Shown here: positions 42,594-50,587 of the stretch, in pieces
Layout: every line of letters starts with the position of its first letter
Numbering within the stretch: position 1 is the stretch's first letter
Assembly (NCBI GenBank): GCA_965217135.1
Contig: OZ244249.1
Coordinates: forward strand, 3,348,001-3,412,000
Reading direction: 5' to 3'
Length of the DNA: 64,000 bases
Source of the DNA: HXMU1420-2 sp017643305
GTDB taxonomy: Bacteria; Pseudomonadota; Alphaproteobacteria; Rhodobacterales; Rhodobacteraceae
Program-made: the position numbers and the translations under genes
Notes under the pieces: model-generated
Database searches by the model: none
What the model saw: only the letters and a program-made list of their open reading frames with translations
Told to the model about the DNA's origin: nothing

Positions 42594-44249
42594 TCAGCCA
42601 GCGTAGACCTGACGTCCGTCCATCCATGTCTCAAGGACCTGAATGTTCTTGATCTCATCTGGTCTTACGTCACGTGGGTCCTGTTCGAGGATCACCATAT
42701 CTGCCAGTTTGCCGGGTTCTAGGCTCCCGACTTCGTGGTCTGAGAAGAGTTGCCAGGCTGCTTCGGACGTCATGGCACGGATCGCCGCCTCCACTGAAAT
42801 GGTCTCTTTCGGCGCAAGAACATAGTCCGGTTCTTTCCAAGTGCGGCGTGTCACAGCCATTTCGATCATGTGGAGCGGGTCGGGGTCGGTGACCATGAAA
42901 TCGGAGTGCAATGTAAAGCCTACCCCGGCCTCTTCTGCGCTGCGGCACCGATCGAGCAGTTGCGCCTTCTCCTCGCCAAAGACCTCATCGCGCATGGCAA
43001 CCCCCCAGTAATGAACGTGGCCAATCAGAAAGCTGGCCGATACGCCAAGTTCTTTCATTCGCGCGATCTGTTCGTCGTGCAGTATGGAGCAGTGCTCAAT
43101 CCGCGGGCGCACGCGCGACATATCTACTCCGGCGTCTGCGAGCGCCTGACAGGTATCGAGAATGTTATCAATCGCCGCATCGCCATTGCCGTGAATCGCG
43201 AGATGCCAGCCTTTTTCCGCGCGCTCCAGCGCAGTGGCGGTAAGTTCTTCGGGCGCCATATATGCAAGTCCGCGGTCGTCGCTGTTTAAGTACGGCTCAC
43301 GCTGCAAACCCGTGAAACCCTGATTGGAGCCGTCGGCGACCAGCTTGTAACCCGCGATGCGCGCAAGAGCGTTCCCGTCTCCCTGCATGACACCGGCTTG
43401 ATCCCAAGTCTCTGATCCAAGGGTATAAAAGGGGTATGCGCGGATCCGGGCTTTCATCTGGCCGGATTGAGCGGCCGCCGCCATGACCTGTGTATCAGCT
43501 GGTGACTGCGCAAGAGCACCAAGACTGAGTTCAGACACTGTCGTCAGCCCGTGTTGCGCCCACTTGTCGAGCAGCCCTATCAGGCCATCGACCGGGTTTA
43601 CCTCCATCATTGCCGGGTAGTTTTCGGCAATTTTAAGGAAGGCCACGTTGTTCTTAATCGTTCCGGTCAGATTACCATCGGCATCTCGTACGAATTCGCC
43701 ACCCGGTGGGTTTTCGACATCGTTGGTCACGCCAGAGACTTCGAACGCCTTGGAGTTCGCATATGCAAGGTGACCGGAAGCATTCAGAACAAAGATAGGG
43801 TGCTCGGTTGAAATCGGGTCGAGATCGGCAAAGGTCAGGGCATCGGCACCCTCCTGCACGGCGGGGTCGAAGTTGCGGAAAACGAGCCATTCGCCCGCCG
43901 GCGTTTCCGCCGCCCGCATTGAGATGTGCTGCAGCACTTCGTCGACTTTCGTGTAGCGTGCCATGCCAACGTATTCCATGATGGCGTCAACGACTGATCC
44001 GGACACGACGTGGGTGTGCGCATCGATGAACCCCGGAAGAACCGTCTTGCCTTCCAGATCGATCACGGAGGCGCCCTCCCCCGCGACGGCACGCACCTCC
44101 CTATCTGTGCCCACGGCGAGAATACGGTTGCCACGAATAGCAATGGCTTGGGCTTCGGAGAAGTTATCATCGACAGTGAGCACGTTGGCATTGGTAAAAA
44201 TGGTTGTGGTCTCGGTCGATGCTGTCTGCGCTTGTGCCTTTTTAGGCAT
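42594..44249 (-). CDS. YtcJ-like amidohydrolase (COG1574), severed from its Tat leader
   Basis: A 551-residue metal-dependent hydrolase of the YtcJ/LAF family. N-terminal beta-sandwich: TIFTNANVLTVDDNFSEAQ. Metal-site HxH is in GFIDAHTHVVSG. Further ligands are in LAIHGNGDAAID, RIEHCSILHDEQ and GVGFTLHSDFMVTDPDPL. The C-terminal end is VGSLEPGKLADMVILEQDP. The first visible Met lies inside what should be a signal peptide: codons directly upstream read RDFLKSGAAAASLAAL and are preceded by TGA at 44298-44300 instead of an Arg codon. The product from this Met would probably stay in the cytoplasm. Confidence 0.83.
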   Translation of the reverse strand: MPKKAQAQTASTETTTIFTNANVLTVDDNFSEAQAIAIRGNRILAVGTDREVRAVAGEGASVIDLEGKTVLPGFIDAHTHVVSGSVVDAIMEYVGMARYTKVDEVLQHISMRAAETPAGEWLVFRNFDPAVQEGADALTFADLDPISTEHPIFVLNASGHLAYANSKAFEVSGVTNDVENPPGGEFVRDADGNLTGTIKNNVAFLKIAENYPAMMEVNPVDGLIGLLDKWAQHGLTTVSELSLGALAQSPADTQVMAAAAQSGQMKARIRAYPFYTLGSETWDQAGVMQGDGNALARIAGYKLVADGSNQGFTGLQREPYLNSDDRGLAYMAPEELTATALERAEKGWHLAIHGNGDAAIDNILDTCQALADAGVDMSRVRPRIEHCSILHDEQIARMKELGVSASFLIGHVHYWGVAMRDEVFGEEKAQLLDRCRSAEEAGVGFTLHSDFMVTDPDPLHMIEMAVTRRTWKEPDYVLAPKETISVEAAIRAMTSEAAWQLFSDHEVGSLEPGKLADMVILEQDPRDVRPDEIKNIQVLETWMDGRQVYAG

Positions 44250-44297
44250 GAGAGCCGCGAGACTTGCCGCAGCCGCCCCACTCTTCAGAAAGTCCCT

Positions 44298-44453
44298 TCA
44301 ACCGAGACTTGCCCAGTCGATACCCCAATTGCAGGACCACCCGCTGCCGGTTGCAGCCTTCTCTTTCAGATCACGGACGGTATCGTTTACGGCAAACAAG
44401 CCACCAAAAGTGCCACTGCAACATGGGCATCCATACAATTCATGTTTCTTCAT
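44298..44453 (-). pseudogene. Cut-off N-terminal extension of the amidohydrolase (Tat signal region)
   Basis: In the same frame as the downstream hydrolase, MKKHELYGCPCCSGTFGG begins an open stretch of 51 codons ending WGIDWASLG-TGA. Reading through the stop gives SLG-x-RDFLKSGAAAASLAAL; an Arg at x would complete a twin-arginine motif RRDFLK. So this and the hydrolase were one gene, and a single CGA to TGA change separates them. The cysteine-rich CPCC start is noteworthy. Confidence 0.7.
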
Positions 44454-44978
44454 GGCTTTCCCCCCAATTAGAAAATCGGGCACGATCATGCGCACTTCTT
44501 TGAGCGCTGATAATGACAACACTGGAATTCAAATCACAAAATATATTTTGAATGGCCGGCATGACAGCGATGACTCTTCGCTGCGATTAGCCTGAATGGC
44601 CGTTACACCGCATCGCGTCAAAGACGACTACGCTAAAATTGCAAAACATCACACTACGGGCGAGCACAACGCAAGTCCATCACTGCTGGCTTGGGCTCGT
44701 CTCGGTCGCCTGAGCCTTGCAGTTCGTTTTCCACCGTGACTCTGCGAGCGGTCACCCGCGGCCAGGTCGGCGGCGACAGTGCTCTCAAACTTAGCCCCTA
44801 AGCTGTAGTTTGCACCGTATTACTCACACTAAAAAGCACATAAGCGGGTCAGCCCGCCCACAGAAACAACATTGAGCATATCTCTCACCTGTATGCTCCC
44901 CCTCATTCCCGATGACACCCGGAGCCACGATACAGCTCTTGATCACCGCAATCATCGTCTTGCACGACGCATCGTGAC
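44454..44978. other. Intergenic stretch, nothing recognised
   Basis: About 520 bp without recognisable coding sequence. It probably contains the promoter of the amidohydrolase gene, reading leftward. No terminator is evident for the TetR gene on its right. Confidence 0.4.
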
Positions 44979-45587
44979 TCAGGAAAAAACTGACAGGGCA
45001 AGTTTGAATACGCGTTCCAACTCAGCCTGAGCCACTCCCTGTTTTTGCAGTTCCATCACGCTTGCGATCTGTGCGTCGATGTAAAGTGCTGCGGTTTGTG
45101 CGGAAACTTCTGATCGGAACTGACCTGCCGAATTCGCCCGTTCAATCCACTGTTCAAGGTCAGCCAGAGTTTTTTTCCGAAACTCATCAGCGCTCGCTCG
45201 CGCCCGTATTCCAAGTTCATCCCGACTGCGGCACATCGCAATCTGAAGGCACCCGTGGGGCAACCCGTGTGCCTTGTGGTCCAGAAGAACAAAATCCGTG
45301 AGCGCCTGTAGGGTTTGATCAAAAGGACGGTCAGCGGTCAAAATGACCACCACCGGGGCCAATATGGTCTCTTGATAGGATTGCAGCGCGGCCAGCTTCA
45401 ACCCGTCTTCGTTGCCAAACTCCCGATATACACCAGGCTTGGAAACTCCGGCGCGGCGACAAATCTCGTTTACCGAGACGCCCATCGGCCCATCAGCCCA
45501 ATAGCTTTCAACCGCGATCTTAAGCACATGATCCCGGTTCAAAATCTTAGGCCGCCCGCGGGCAGGTTTGCTGCATTCACTGCTCAT
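44979..45587 (-). CDS. TetR/AcrR-family regulator
   Basis: A 202-residue repressor. The N-terminal helix-turn-helix is RDHVLKIAVESYWADGPMGV and NEICRRAGVSKPGVYREFGN. The C-terminal ligand domain includes GLPHGCLQIAMCRSRDELG. The start at 45587 lies 4 bp from a perfect palindrome and 115 bp from the divergent MFS gene. It therefore probably represses itself and the MFS-GST-VOC-isomerase operon until an aromatic or electrophilic inducer appears (inference). Confidence 0.88.
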   Translation of the reverse strand: MSSECSKPARGRPKILNRDHVLKIAVESYWADGPMGVSVNEICRRAGVSKPGVYREFGNEDGLKLAALQSYQETILAPVVVILTADRPFDQTLQALTDFVLLDHKAHGLPHGCLQIAMCRSRDELGIRARASADEFRKKTLADLEQWIERANSAGQFRSEVSAQTAALYIDAQIASVMELQKQGVAQAELERVFKLALSVFS

Positions 45588-45590
45588 GAA

Positions 45591-45610
45591 TAAATACCAA
45601 TTAGTATTTA
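45591..45610. promoter_or_regulatory. Putative TetR operator
   Basis: TAAATAC and GTATTTA form a perfect 7-bp inverted repeat around CAATTA, immediately upstream of the tetR start and facing the divergent MFS operon. Confidence 0.65.
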
Positions 45611-45702
45611 ATCCTTGTCTGCTGATTAAAGTACGCAATAGTACGAAATTGGCAATAATGCGTAGTGGCATACGTTTGCTACAACGGAGAAGGTTGAAAC
45701 CT

Positions 45703-46881
45703 ATGGGACGTGCCTGGCCAATTCTGCTACTACTTGGGTTTTGCCAACTCTGCGCCAGTTGGGGTTCGCTGACCATTATCGCCGTGCAGGTCGAGATGCG
45801 TTCGGGCCTTGGTATCTCGGCGGAGGACGTGGCGGCGCTGGTGTGGGTTTTTTCGTTCTCAATCGCGTTTGGCGCCTTGCTTGCACAGGTTCTGATTGGC
45901 CATTGGGATCGCCGCGCGGTGCTGTTTGCCTCCCTTGCTTTGCTGGGTTTTGGCAGTGTGGCACTTGGATTTGCACAAACTTGGGAACAGGCGATGGTGG
46001 CACGGGTTGCCATGGCCCTTGGAGCGGCTTCGGTCATGCCCACGGCCTCGGTTATTGCGGCCTCTCTGGTAACAGAGGCACAGCGCCCCGCGGCCATGTC
46101 CGTGGTCTTTGGTGGCCTCACGGCGTCGTTGGTGGTGGCCCTGCCGCTGTCCAGCGCCGTGGCCGAGGCCGCTGGGTGGCGGGCAGCCTGGTTCGTTGCC
46201 GGCGGCGCAGCATTCATGGCCGCGTTCGGCGTGGCACTCGGTGTTTCCGGTGGCGTGCGTGGTACGCGAGCCTCATTGGTGGCGATGCTGTCAGTCCTTG
46301 CAGATCGCGCAACATCATTGACCATCGCAACCACGCTTTTCCTGATCTGCGGTGGTTTCATTACCTATTCGATGATCGCTTTCTGGTTTGTTGAGGTTGG
46401 AGGAGCGCCGCGTCCAGCTCTGACATGGGCCCTGCTTGCCTCTGGTATTGCCTCTATGATTGGCAATGGGTTTTCATCACATCTTGTACGCCTTCTTGGG
46501 CGTGAACGGACAATTATTGGTGGTCTGGCATTCACTGCGGTGTGTTTTCTGATCCTCTGGGCGGTGCCGCATTTCTATTGGTTGTCCTATCCGGCTTTCA
46601 TCTCCTTCGGTGTCGGTTGGGCCCTATGCCTCGCCCCCCTGCAAGCGCGTTTGATGGAAACAGCTGGCGCGCGCGCCCAATTGGCTCTGGCACTCAACGC
46701 GTCCGCGTTTTTCGGAGGCCAGGGATTAGGCGCAGCCGGTGGTGGTGCGGTATACGAAGCCTTTGGTCCGGTTGCGTTGCCTATTGCCTCCGTGGCTGTG
46801 CTCGTGTTGGCTACACTTGTGTTCTTTGTCTCAAAAAGGGCCGGCGCATCCGCCTCCACGAAGATGAAGCATAGCCGGTAG
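45703..46881 (+). CDS. MFS transporter
   Basis: A 392-residue transporter with 12 predicted helices. The loop 2-3 motif is reduced to LIGHWDRRAVLFASLALLGF (conserved G-x3-D-R-x2-R-R variant). The start is ATG 45703, preceded by GGAGAAGG; an earlier ATG at 45658 would add a basic, unlikely leader. It is the first gene of a probable operon with GST, VOC and isomerase genes, and could be an uptake or efflux system for the compound they process. Start-to-start distance from tetR is 115 bp. Confidence 0.87.
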   Translation: MGRAWPILLLLGFCQLCASWGSLTIIAVQVEMRSGLGISAEDVAALVWVFSFSIAFGALLAQVLIGHWDRRAVLFASLALLGFGSVALGFAQTWEQAMVARVAMALGAASVMPTASVIAASLVTEAQRPAAMSVVFGGLTASLVVALPLSSAVAEAAGWRAAWFVAGGAAFMAAFGVALGVSGGVRGTRASLVAMLSVLADRATSLTIATTLFLICGGFITYSMIAFWFVEVGGAPRPALTWALLASGIASMIGNGFSSHLVRLLGRERTIIGGLAFTAVCFLILWAVPHFYWLSYPAFISFGVGWALCLAPLQARLMETAGARAQLALALNASAFFGGQGLGAAGGGAVYEAFGPVALPIASVAVLVLATLVFFVSKRAGASASTKMKHSR

Positions 46882-46964
46882 ACCCGCATGGATGAGGTAA
46901 GAGCTGAACCTAGCATCACCAATGTGCTGCAGTCTGGAAAAGAGAACGGAGGACGTTCGTAAAC

Positions 46965-47627
46965 ATGATCGATCTCTACACATCTCCAACGCCAAATGGC
47001 TGGAAGGCGGCCATGGCGCTTGAGGAGTTGGACTTGGACTACACCGTCAATTACATCGATCTTGCGGCGGGGGATCAACATACGCCTGAATTTCTGGCGA
47101 TGAACCTCAATGGGCGCATTCCTGTGATCGTTGATCGTGATGCGGATGATCTGGTTGTATTCGATTCAAACGCAATTCTGTTTTATCTGGCCGAGAAGAC
47201 TGGCAAGCTGTTGCCAAAAGACGGTGCAGCGCGGCACGAAGTCATGCAATGGTTGATGTTCCAGGCGAGCGGGATTGGCCCGATGCAGGGTCAGGCCGTC
47301 GCATTTGAACGCTATTTCCCCGAAGATGTGCCTGCCGCGCGCAAGCGCTATCACAACGAGACCCGCCGGCTCTATGCCGTGCTGAACGCGCGATTGGCAG
47401 ATCGCGACTGGTTGGCCCAAGAATTTTCGATCGCCGATATCGCGAACTGGTCCTGGATCCGCAGCCACCGCTGGGCGCGCGTGCCGACCGAAGGTTTATC
47501 ACATCTTGAAAGCTGGATGGAGAGGCTGCGCGCCCGGCCTGCCTGCGAGCGCGGGCTCAACATTCCACCCACACCGGGCCGCGCGGATGCGGTCAAATCC
47601 CTCGGGAGTGCAATGACTACGACATGA
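46965..47627 (+). CDS. Glutathione S-transferase
   Basis: A 220-residue GST with an N-terminal thioredoxin-like domain: MIDLYTSPTPNGWKAAMALE, with the glutathione-binding Asn/Ser region of YfcG/Ure2p-like GSTs, and the conserved FDSNAILFYLAEK. The C-terminal helical domain contains SIADIANWSWIRSHRWARV. YfcG-like enzymes show disulfide-bond reductase or dehalogenase/isomerase activity. The next gene overlaps by 4 bp (ATGA). Confidence 0.9.
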   Translation: MIDLYTSPTPNGWKAAMALEELDLDYTVNYIDLAAGDQHTPEFLAMNLNGRIPVIVDRDADDLVVFDSNAILFYLAEKTGKLLPKDGAARHEVMQWLMFQASGIGPMQGQAVAFERYFPEDVPAARKRYHNETRRLYAVLNARLADRDWLAQEFSIADIANWSWIRSHRWARVPTEGLSHLESWMERLRARPACERGLNIPPTPGRADAVKSLGSAMTTT

Positions 47628-48124
47628 GCAGCAACGAAACAGAGATCTCCATCAACGGAATGGCACATGTAATCCTGACGGTCAGTCAGTTTGACAAGGC
47701 ACGCGAGTTCTACTGCGGCCTGCTGCCTCAATTTGGCATGGTCTGCGTCAATGACGGACCGGATTTTTGCTATCATGTTGGCGCCCGCACCGCGATCGGG
47801 GTGCGCAGATGTGACCCCGAGTTCGAAGGCGAACGGTTTCAGCAATATCGCGTTGGCCTGCATCACCTGTGCCTGCGTGCCCGATCCCGCGAAGACGTTG
47901 ACAAAACAGCCACACTTGCAGCCAATCTCGGAGCGACAATCGTGCGCGGCCCCGAAGAACGCGACTGGGCGCCGGGCTATTATTATGTCTTGTTCGAAGA
48001 TCCCGATGGTATCCGCCTAGAGGTTAACTTTGTGCCGGGCGCTGGCCTGCTCAAGGAGGGCGAGAGCTTTGGCTCGGGCGATGATTATGTACGCGTCGAC
48101 GGGAAGGATCTGAAAAGCGGGTAA
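47624..48124 (+). CDS. VOC-family (glyoxalase/dioxygenase superfamily) protein
   Basis: A 166-residue protein of two beta-alpha-beta-beta-beta modules. The first metal ligand is likely the His in MAHVILTVSQFDKAREFY. Others are the His pair in YRVGLHHLCLRARSREDV and the Glu in FEDPDGIRLEVNFVPG. It could be an isomerase, a lyase or a ring-cleaving dioxygenase; residues alone do not decide. It is tightly coupled between the GST and DsbA-like isomerase genes. Confidence 0.87.
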   Translation: MSSNETEISINGMAHVILTVSQFDKAREFYCGLLPQFGMVCVNDGPDFCYHVGARTAIGVRRCDPEFEGERFQQYRVGLHHLCLRARSREDVDKTATLAANLGATIVRGPEERDWAPGYYYVLFEDPDGIRLEVNFVPGAGLLKEGESFGSGDDYVRVDGKDLKSG

Positions 48125-48137
48125 GGAGTCATCATTC

Positions 48138-48770
48138 GTGACCAAAGCCAATTGGTATTTTGATTTCATCTCGCCATTTGCCTACCTGCAACTGGCACGG
48201 TTCCCGCAATTGCCTCCTGATCTGGAGATTACCCCGGTTCCCGTCGTCTTTGGCGCTCTTTTACAGCATTGGGGGCAGTTAGGGCCGGCAGAAATTCCAC
48301 CAAAGCGACAGTTCGTCTATCGTTTCTTTCAGTGGAATGCGGATCAGTTGGGCATTCCCTTTTCCATGCCACCGCGGCATCCCTACAATCCGCTGCCCGC
48401 GCTTCGGCTCTGCGTTGCCGCAGGCGGACAAATTGATCATGCGCGTGCGGTGTTTGACGTGATTTACGGCAAGGGTATTCAACCGGATGCACCGGAAGGC
48501 GTTCAGGCGATCGCCGACGCATTGGGCATTTCTGATCCTGAAGCCGCGATGTCGGACGCATCGGTCAAAGACACCCTCCGGACCAATACCGAGGCCGCAA
48601 TCGCCGATGGTGTCTTCGGGGTCCCCACCTTCGTGGTCAATGGTGAGGTTTTCTGGGGTGGCGATGCAACAGAGATGATGCTGAGCTATCTGGATAATCC
48701 CGGTCTGTTCGAAACAGCGGAGATGAAGCGCATATCCGAAATGCCCATGGGTGTGACCCGCGCAAAGTGA
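48138..48770 (+). CDS. 2-hydroxychromene-2-carboxylate isomerase-like DsbA-family protein
   Basis: A 210-residue kappa-class GST/DsbA-fold protein. The N-terminal NWYFDFISPFAYLQLARFPQ carries the catalytic Ser of the SPFxYL motif in place of the Dsb CxxC. The C-terminal ADGVFGVPTFVVNGEVFWGG, with cis-Pro, is the glutathione-binding region. HCCA isomerases act in naphthalene-type aromatic degradation; here the substrate is unknown. The GTG start follows the VOC gene by 13 bp. Confidence 0.9.
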   Translation: MTKANWYFDFISPFAYLQLARFPQLPPDLEITPVPVVFGALLQHWGQLGPAEIPPKRQFVYRFFQWNADQLGIPFSMPPRHPYNPLPALRLCVAAGGQIDHARAVFDVIYGKGIQPDAPEGVQAIADALGISDPEAAMSDASVKDTLRTNTEAAIADGVFGVPTFVVNGEVFWGGDATEMMLSYLDNPGLFETAEMKRISEMPMGVTRAK

Positions 48771-49238
48771 CTAACTTTGACGGGACGTTGGCTAGAGACC
48801 CCAGGTTCGGCCTTTGACTTTCTCGAGTTGATCAAGCTTGCGTCCTCTGCCACAGCTCACATGCTGGCCGGCGGGTTCACTACAAGAACGCAGTGGCGCA
48901 TGGCATCGCTATCATAACGCATACTGTTTTGTTCTGCGGCAGCCGCTTCGGCGTTGCTTGCATTTTCATCCGGAAAAGCAAGCCGTCGCGAATAGTGCCG
49001 AACGCCGAGCATGTTGGCCACTTTACCTGGCGCGCCCAGACATGGGATTTGTACGACACAGTCGCTGTCGATCCAACTGGCACAGTGATGTTAACTTTCG
49101 CGGAACCGCCTGCAGGCATTGCCGGTCAAGTGTTATGCGCGGCGTATTTTTTATCGATGGATTTTACGGGATCGTCCGGCAGTTGTTCTGAACTCTTCGA
49201 CAGCGAGCACCATTCAAAGTGAAGGGCAAGCACGTGGT
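48771..49238. other. Intergenic stretch, no gene assigned
   Basis: Both strands have open frames of 80-110 codons here, but none resembles a known protein and neither has a convincing start site. I do not call a gene. Confidence 0.4.
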
Positions 49239-49565
49239 TCAGCTGTAGGGAATACTGAAGAAGGAGAAGCTATTGGTCTGCGTAATGACGGGCAATCCCT
49301 TTTCCGCCATTAGGCTTGCCATTGCTTCGCTTCCCGTCGGACAGGCCACAAGATCGGCCGCATCGTCGAGTAAATCGACAGTGAACGCCGTTTCACCCAA
49401 AGGTTGGCACTCGTCCGCAAAGCTTCGGTAACCGCGAACGAAGTTGAGTTCCGGGTCAGGTTCGCTGATCGCGACCTCTGGAGCGGTTCCGACGCATCCC
49501 TTCACCGAGAACGCCGAAGCAAAGGCACAAATGGCACACGTGACCTTTTCGGGGCGCCCTTCCAT
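49239..49565 (-). CDS. Small secreted or lipid-anchored hypothetical protein
   Basis: A 108-residue protein with a short hydrophobic leader (VTCAICAFASAFSVKGC) whose cysteine could be a lipobox. The mature part contains FVRGYRSFADECQPLGETAF and VDLLDDAADLVACPTGSEAM, and ends in FSFFSIPYS. I recognise the DDAADLV.CPTGS pattern as a recurrent feature of uncharacterised alphaproteobacterial proteins, but no function. It begins 5 bp after the preceding small secreted protein, so the two form an operon. Confidence 0.6.
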   Translation of the reverse strand: MEGRPEKVTCAICAFASAFSVKGCVGTAPEVAISEPDPELNFVRGYRSFADECQPLGETAFTVDLLDDAADLVACPTGSEAMASLMAEKGLPVITQTNSFSFFSIPYS

Positions 49566-49570
49566 ATGTT

Positions 49571-50092
49571 CTACTCCCACTCTGCCGCCGTGCTGCGCCA
49601 GACCATTGCATCTGCATCCCAAACACTTGCCACAACGCAGGGCGTTGGGTTAATCCCATCACATTGCGAGCCATGCACATCCGCCAAAAGCACACGGAAT
49701 GGGCCAATGTTCGCCATGTCCCATCCCCGATTGAGAAGCGAGAACAAATGTTCCTCGACCAGGAAGTGAGACATGCAACCGCCCGTCCCGCAATAGAGTG
49801 ACGCTGCCGTGGAACAGGCAAACCCGGCCTCGTCCAGAACCCAGTCACGCTGGATGTCTCCATCGAGATCAACGCGGCGAGCGGCTCCCAATTCGAGGGA
49901 GAACTGTCCGTTCTTGAAATCCGAACAGGCCTGCCGCGCGGCCTCGACTTTTTCCCGCAGCTGAAAAGGCAGTTCCGACAAATCTTGCGCATGAGCCGAA
50001 CCAGTACCTAGAGCTGCAAACAGCGCACAAAGAGCGACCGTCCATCCTCCAGCAGCAACCCGTCTGCCCGTTCCAGTTACCTGATGTCCCAT
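49571..50092 (-). CDS. Secreted hypothetical protein
   Basis: A 173-residue exported protein with signal peptide WTVALCALFAALGTGSAHA|QD. The mature part has cysteines likely to form disulfides (EAARQACSDFKNGQFSLELG, ASLYCGTGGCMSHFLVEEH). It contains DVHGSQCDGINPTPCVVASV and ends WRSTAAEWE. No family name can be given. The start at 50092 follows GGAGA. It is co-oriented and closely spaced with small genes on both sides. Confidence 0.65.
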   Translation of the reverse strand: MGHQVTGTGRRVAAGGWTVALCALFAALGTGSAHAQDLSELPFQLREKVEAARQACSDFKNGQFSLELGAARRVDLDGDIQRDWVLDEAGFACSTAASLYCGTGGCMSHFLVEEHLFSLLNRGWDMANIGPFRVLLADVHGSQCDGINPTPCVVASVWDADAMVWRSTAAEWE

Positions 50093-50120
50093 CTCGGTCT
50101 CTCCAGCCTTCCCATCTGCG

Positions 50121-50533
50121 TCAACTGCATTGTTCGTAAGTGTAGTCGCCAAATTCAATCCAGTTTCGACCCTCATCGCTGAAAACCAGAAGCTCCAACC
50201 GGTCTTTACCCAATAGCGTTAACTGGAAGCCCACTGGTGGTTGGGCGTTTCCGAAGAAATTGTATGAGGTCATCGCGCGTACGGTTTCGCCATTGACGGT
50301 CACGATGACATCCCGCTGTGCACGTGGTTGACCCTCCATCGCGTACTTGATGACCCTCTGCACGGCACCGCCACCGCAATTACAACGCCGTGGGAAGTGC
50401 TTTCATCACCCACGCACACCAAGTCGTGCAAACAGCCGTCCAGATCTTCAAGATCTCGCTCGGTGGCTGTTGAAAACACAACCGAGCCCGTAATTGCCCC
50501 ACGGAATCTGAAACTTGACAAATGGCCACTCAT
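50121..50533 (-). pseudogene. Possible frameshifted small protein upstream of the secreted pair
   Basis: Two minus-strand frames join plausibly near 50380: MSGHLSSFRFRGAITGSVVF through DESTSHGVVIAVAV, then in the next frame AVQRVIKYAMEGQPRAQRDV and FSDEGRNWIEFGDYTYEQCS. A one-base shift would give one protein of about 135 residues. Alternatively only the 80-codon C-terminal frame (GTG at 50363) is expressed. No family is recognised. The left neighbour gene runs toward it from the other strand. Confidence 0.35.
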
Positions 50534-50587
50534 TTTTGGATTCATCAGTTTCAGCCTGTGGATTCCCAAAGATTGAAAGATGATACC

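Noticed and set aside
31684..44300. Recoding of TGA (as Trp or Sec) to explain in-frame TGA codons in the porin and the amidohydrolase
   Set aside because: TGA serves as the normal stop in many intact genes of the window, the two contexts imply different residues (Trp, Arg), and no selenocysteine insertion structure is evident. Point mutations are simpler.
45588..46361. Extended minus-strand frame upstream of the TetR start, opposite the MFS gene
   Set aside because: The TetR helix-turn-helix begins right after the Met at 45587, and the palindromic operator sits upstream of it. The extra 258 codons are antisense of a clear MFS protein.
48880..49222. Overlapping open frames of 79 and 109 codons between the isomerase gene and the small secreted proteins
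   Set aside because: No similarity to known proteins, no convincing ribosome-binding site and no signal peptide. Left as unassigned sequence.
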